NCBI GenBank assembly: GCA_049522565.1
Contig: JBEKNT010000135.1
Location: 1-15,409, forward strand
Length of the DNA stretch: 15,409 nucleotides
From: JASHVB01 sp049522565
GTDB taxonomy: Bacteria; Pseudomonadota; Alphaproteobacteria; Acetobacterales; Acetobacteraceae
Reading direction: 5' to 3'
This document shows positions 14,494 to 15,409 of the stretch, piece after piece; positions within the stretch are counted from its first letter, which is position 1, and every line of letters starts with the position of its first letter. The notes under the pieces were generated by a model. The model saw nothing but the letters and a program-made list of their open reading frames with translations. It ran no database searches and had not been told where the DNA came from. The position numbers and the translations under genes were made by a program.

Positions 14494-15183
14494 CTATTCG
14501 AACACCGCGACGGCGCGGATCGGGCTGGCCGTGCCGCCGCGGATCTTCAGGGGAAAGCCGATGAAGCGGAACCGCCCGCGGCCGACCAGCCGGTCCAGGT
14601 TGGCGAGGCATTCCATGTGGGTGATGCCGCGCTCGGCGCAGGCCATGTGGGCGAGGTAGTTCAGTTCGCCTTCGGGCGCCGGGCTGATCGCCTCGACGCC
14701 GAACATCAGGATGCCGTGGTCGGCGAGCCAGTGCACGGAGTCCAACGCCAGGCCGGGGAAGTCGTGCAGATAGCCCGGCTTGCCGAGCAGCCGGTCGTTG
14801 GTCGCCATGTAGAGCAGGACGGTGTCGCGCGGACGGATTTCCTGGCCGGATTTTTCCAGTGCTGCCTCCATCTCGGGCACCGTGATCGCGTGTTTCAGTG
14901 GCACGTGCGACAGGTCGAGGCAGATGGCCTCGGTGTAGAAGTTCTCCAGCGGCACTTGGTCGATCGACGCGGCGTCGGGGCGGGGATCGAAATGCACCGG
15001 CGCATCGACATGGGTGCCGGCATGGTCGGAGAACGCGATCGACAGCGCCTTCGAGGTGAACACGGTGTTGCCGGCGACCTTCTTTTCGCTGTGGTCGCCC
15101 CAGACGGAGACGATCACCGGCGGGTGCGACGGATGCACCTGGGTGCGATGGAACAGCTCGCGGCTGAGGTCGATGAGTTCCAT
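14494..15183 (-). CDS. Cyclase-family metal-dependent hydrolase (kynurenine formamidase-like)
   Basis: A 229-residue protein of the cyclase/KynB-like fold, a usual length for the family. The signature HAGTHVDAPVH (residues 54-64) supplies the divalent-metal ligands (His54, His58, Asp60) and a catalytic His64; Glu191 in HMECLANLD is in the usual place of a further active-site residue. Characterised relatives hydrolyse N-formylkynurenine or open the isatin ring, so an amide or lactone hydrolase is expected. No other tryptophan-pathway gene is nearby, so kynurenine formamidase itself is not claimed. ATG 15183 has AGGACG six bases upstream. It is the first gene of a two-gene unit with the SRPBCC protein, separated by four bases, and has a plausible promoter at 15223-15252. 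Confidence 0.9.
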   Translation of the reverse strand: MELIDLSRELFHRTQVHPSHPPVIVSVWGDHSEKKVAGNTVFTSKALSIAFSDHAGTHVDAPVHFDPRPDAASIDQVPLENFYTEAICLDLSHVPLKHAITVPEMEAALEKSGQEIRPRDTVLLYMATNDRLLGKPGYLHDFPGLALDSVHWLADHGILMFGVEAISPAPEGELNYLAHMACAERGITHMECLANLDRLVGRGRFRFIGFPLKIRGGTASPIRAVAVFE

Positions 15184-15222
15184 AGAACGTCCTGGCCCGG
15201 GAGGTTTATTTTGCGTCCCGGA

Positions 15223-15252
15223 ATATTACACGCGGGTGACAGACGGGTTCAA
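15223..15252 (-). promoter_or_regulatory. Possible sigma-70 promoter of the cyclase/SRPBCC unit
   Basis: Reading the minus strand, TTGAAC (15252-15247) and TAATAT (15228-15223) are separated by 18 bases, each with four of six matches to the -35 and -10 consensus. The -10 box is about 40 bases upstream of the cyclase start. The AT-rich patch stands out in GC-rich DNA. Not all promoters in such organisms look like this, so confidence is modest. Confidence 0.35.
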
Positions 15253-15295
15253 GGCGCGGGCTGGCCGCGGTGCTTCGTGCGCCCTCGTCATGCAG

Positions 15296-15409
15296 CAACC
15301 CCGTCGTGCAGCAACCCGGTCATTGCGCCAACCCGGTCATTGCGAGGAGCGGAGCGACGCGGCAATCTCCCGCGTGAGGAGCCGCCGCTCATCAGGCGGG
15401 AGGTTGCCG
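15296..15409. repeat. Dispersed GTCATTGCGAGG-type repeat with duplications, running off the end
   Basis: The string GTCATTGCGAGGAGCGGAGC, continuing with GACGCGGCAATC, is the common intergenic repeat of many alphaproteobacteria. In front of it, two short stretches are duplicated: GCAGCAACCC (about 15293 and 15308) and AACCCGGTCATTGCG (about 15313 and 15330), as if repeat ends were copied in tandem. CGGCAATCTCCCGC (15360-15373) pairs, with one mismatch, with 15396-15409 around a 22-base loop. The window stops inside the element, so its right edge is unknown. Confidence 0.6.

Overview
The window is very GC-rich with dense, mostly ATG-started genes carrying good purine-rich ribosome binding sites. 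The dispersed palindromic repeats and the protein types suggest an alphaproteobacterium, most likely of the Rhodospirillales/Acetobacteraceae type. That placement is an inference from style, because there is no rRNA or other marker gene. I see no tRNA, rRNA, CRISPR array, transposase, phage gene or plasmid replication gene.

Layout. Positions 1-595 (-) hold the N-terminal part of an MFS transporter cut by the window edge. It is divergent from a short-chain dehydrogenase (894-1673, +) across 298 bp that contain several perfect inverted repeats. Positions 6092-1764 (-) form a compact three-gene operon: a circularly permuted ATP-grasp/Alpha-E fusion, then two different transglutaminase-like proteins. 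The first two genes overlap by four bases. This matches the ATP-grasp/Alpha-E/transglutaminase gene sets predicted from comparative genomics to make and trim or transfer a peptide; as far as I know the product is still undefined. A multi-pass membrane protein of unknown function (6295-7623, +) is divergent from it.

Positions 7624-8633 are about 1 kb without a convincing gene. The stretch holds an AT-rich long inverted repeat and several smaller hairpins. A two-gene + strand unit follows, SnoaL-like protein and alpha/beta hydrolase (8634-9889), closed by a perfect 16-bp-stem bidirectional terminator. The rest of the window reads on the minus strand: cyclase-family metal hydrolase and SRPBCC protein (15183-14007), an Lrp/AsnC regulator (13848-13384), an AMP-forming acyl-CoA synthetase (13191-11575) and a thiamine-diphosphate enzyme of the acetolactate synthase/benzoylformate decarboxylase superfamily (11476-9935). 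Together with the MFS transporter, SDR, SnoaL protein and hydrolase, this looks like an accessory catabolic region for small organic or aromatic acids. No single substrate can be deduced.

The most notable points are the dual-transglutaminase operon; a CCTCTCC...GGAGAGG hairpin family at three gene ends, one copy of which supplies the last codons of a protein; the long inverted repeat at 7990-8129; and palindrome clusters upstream of the SDR/MFS pair and of the Lrp-type regulator.
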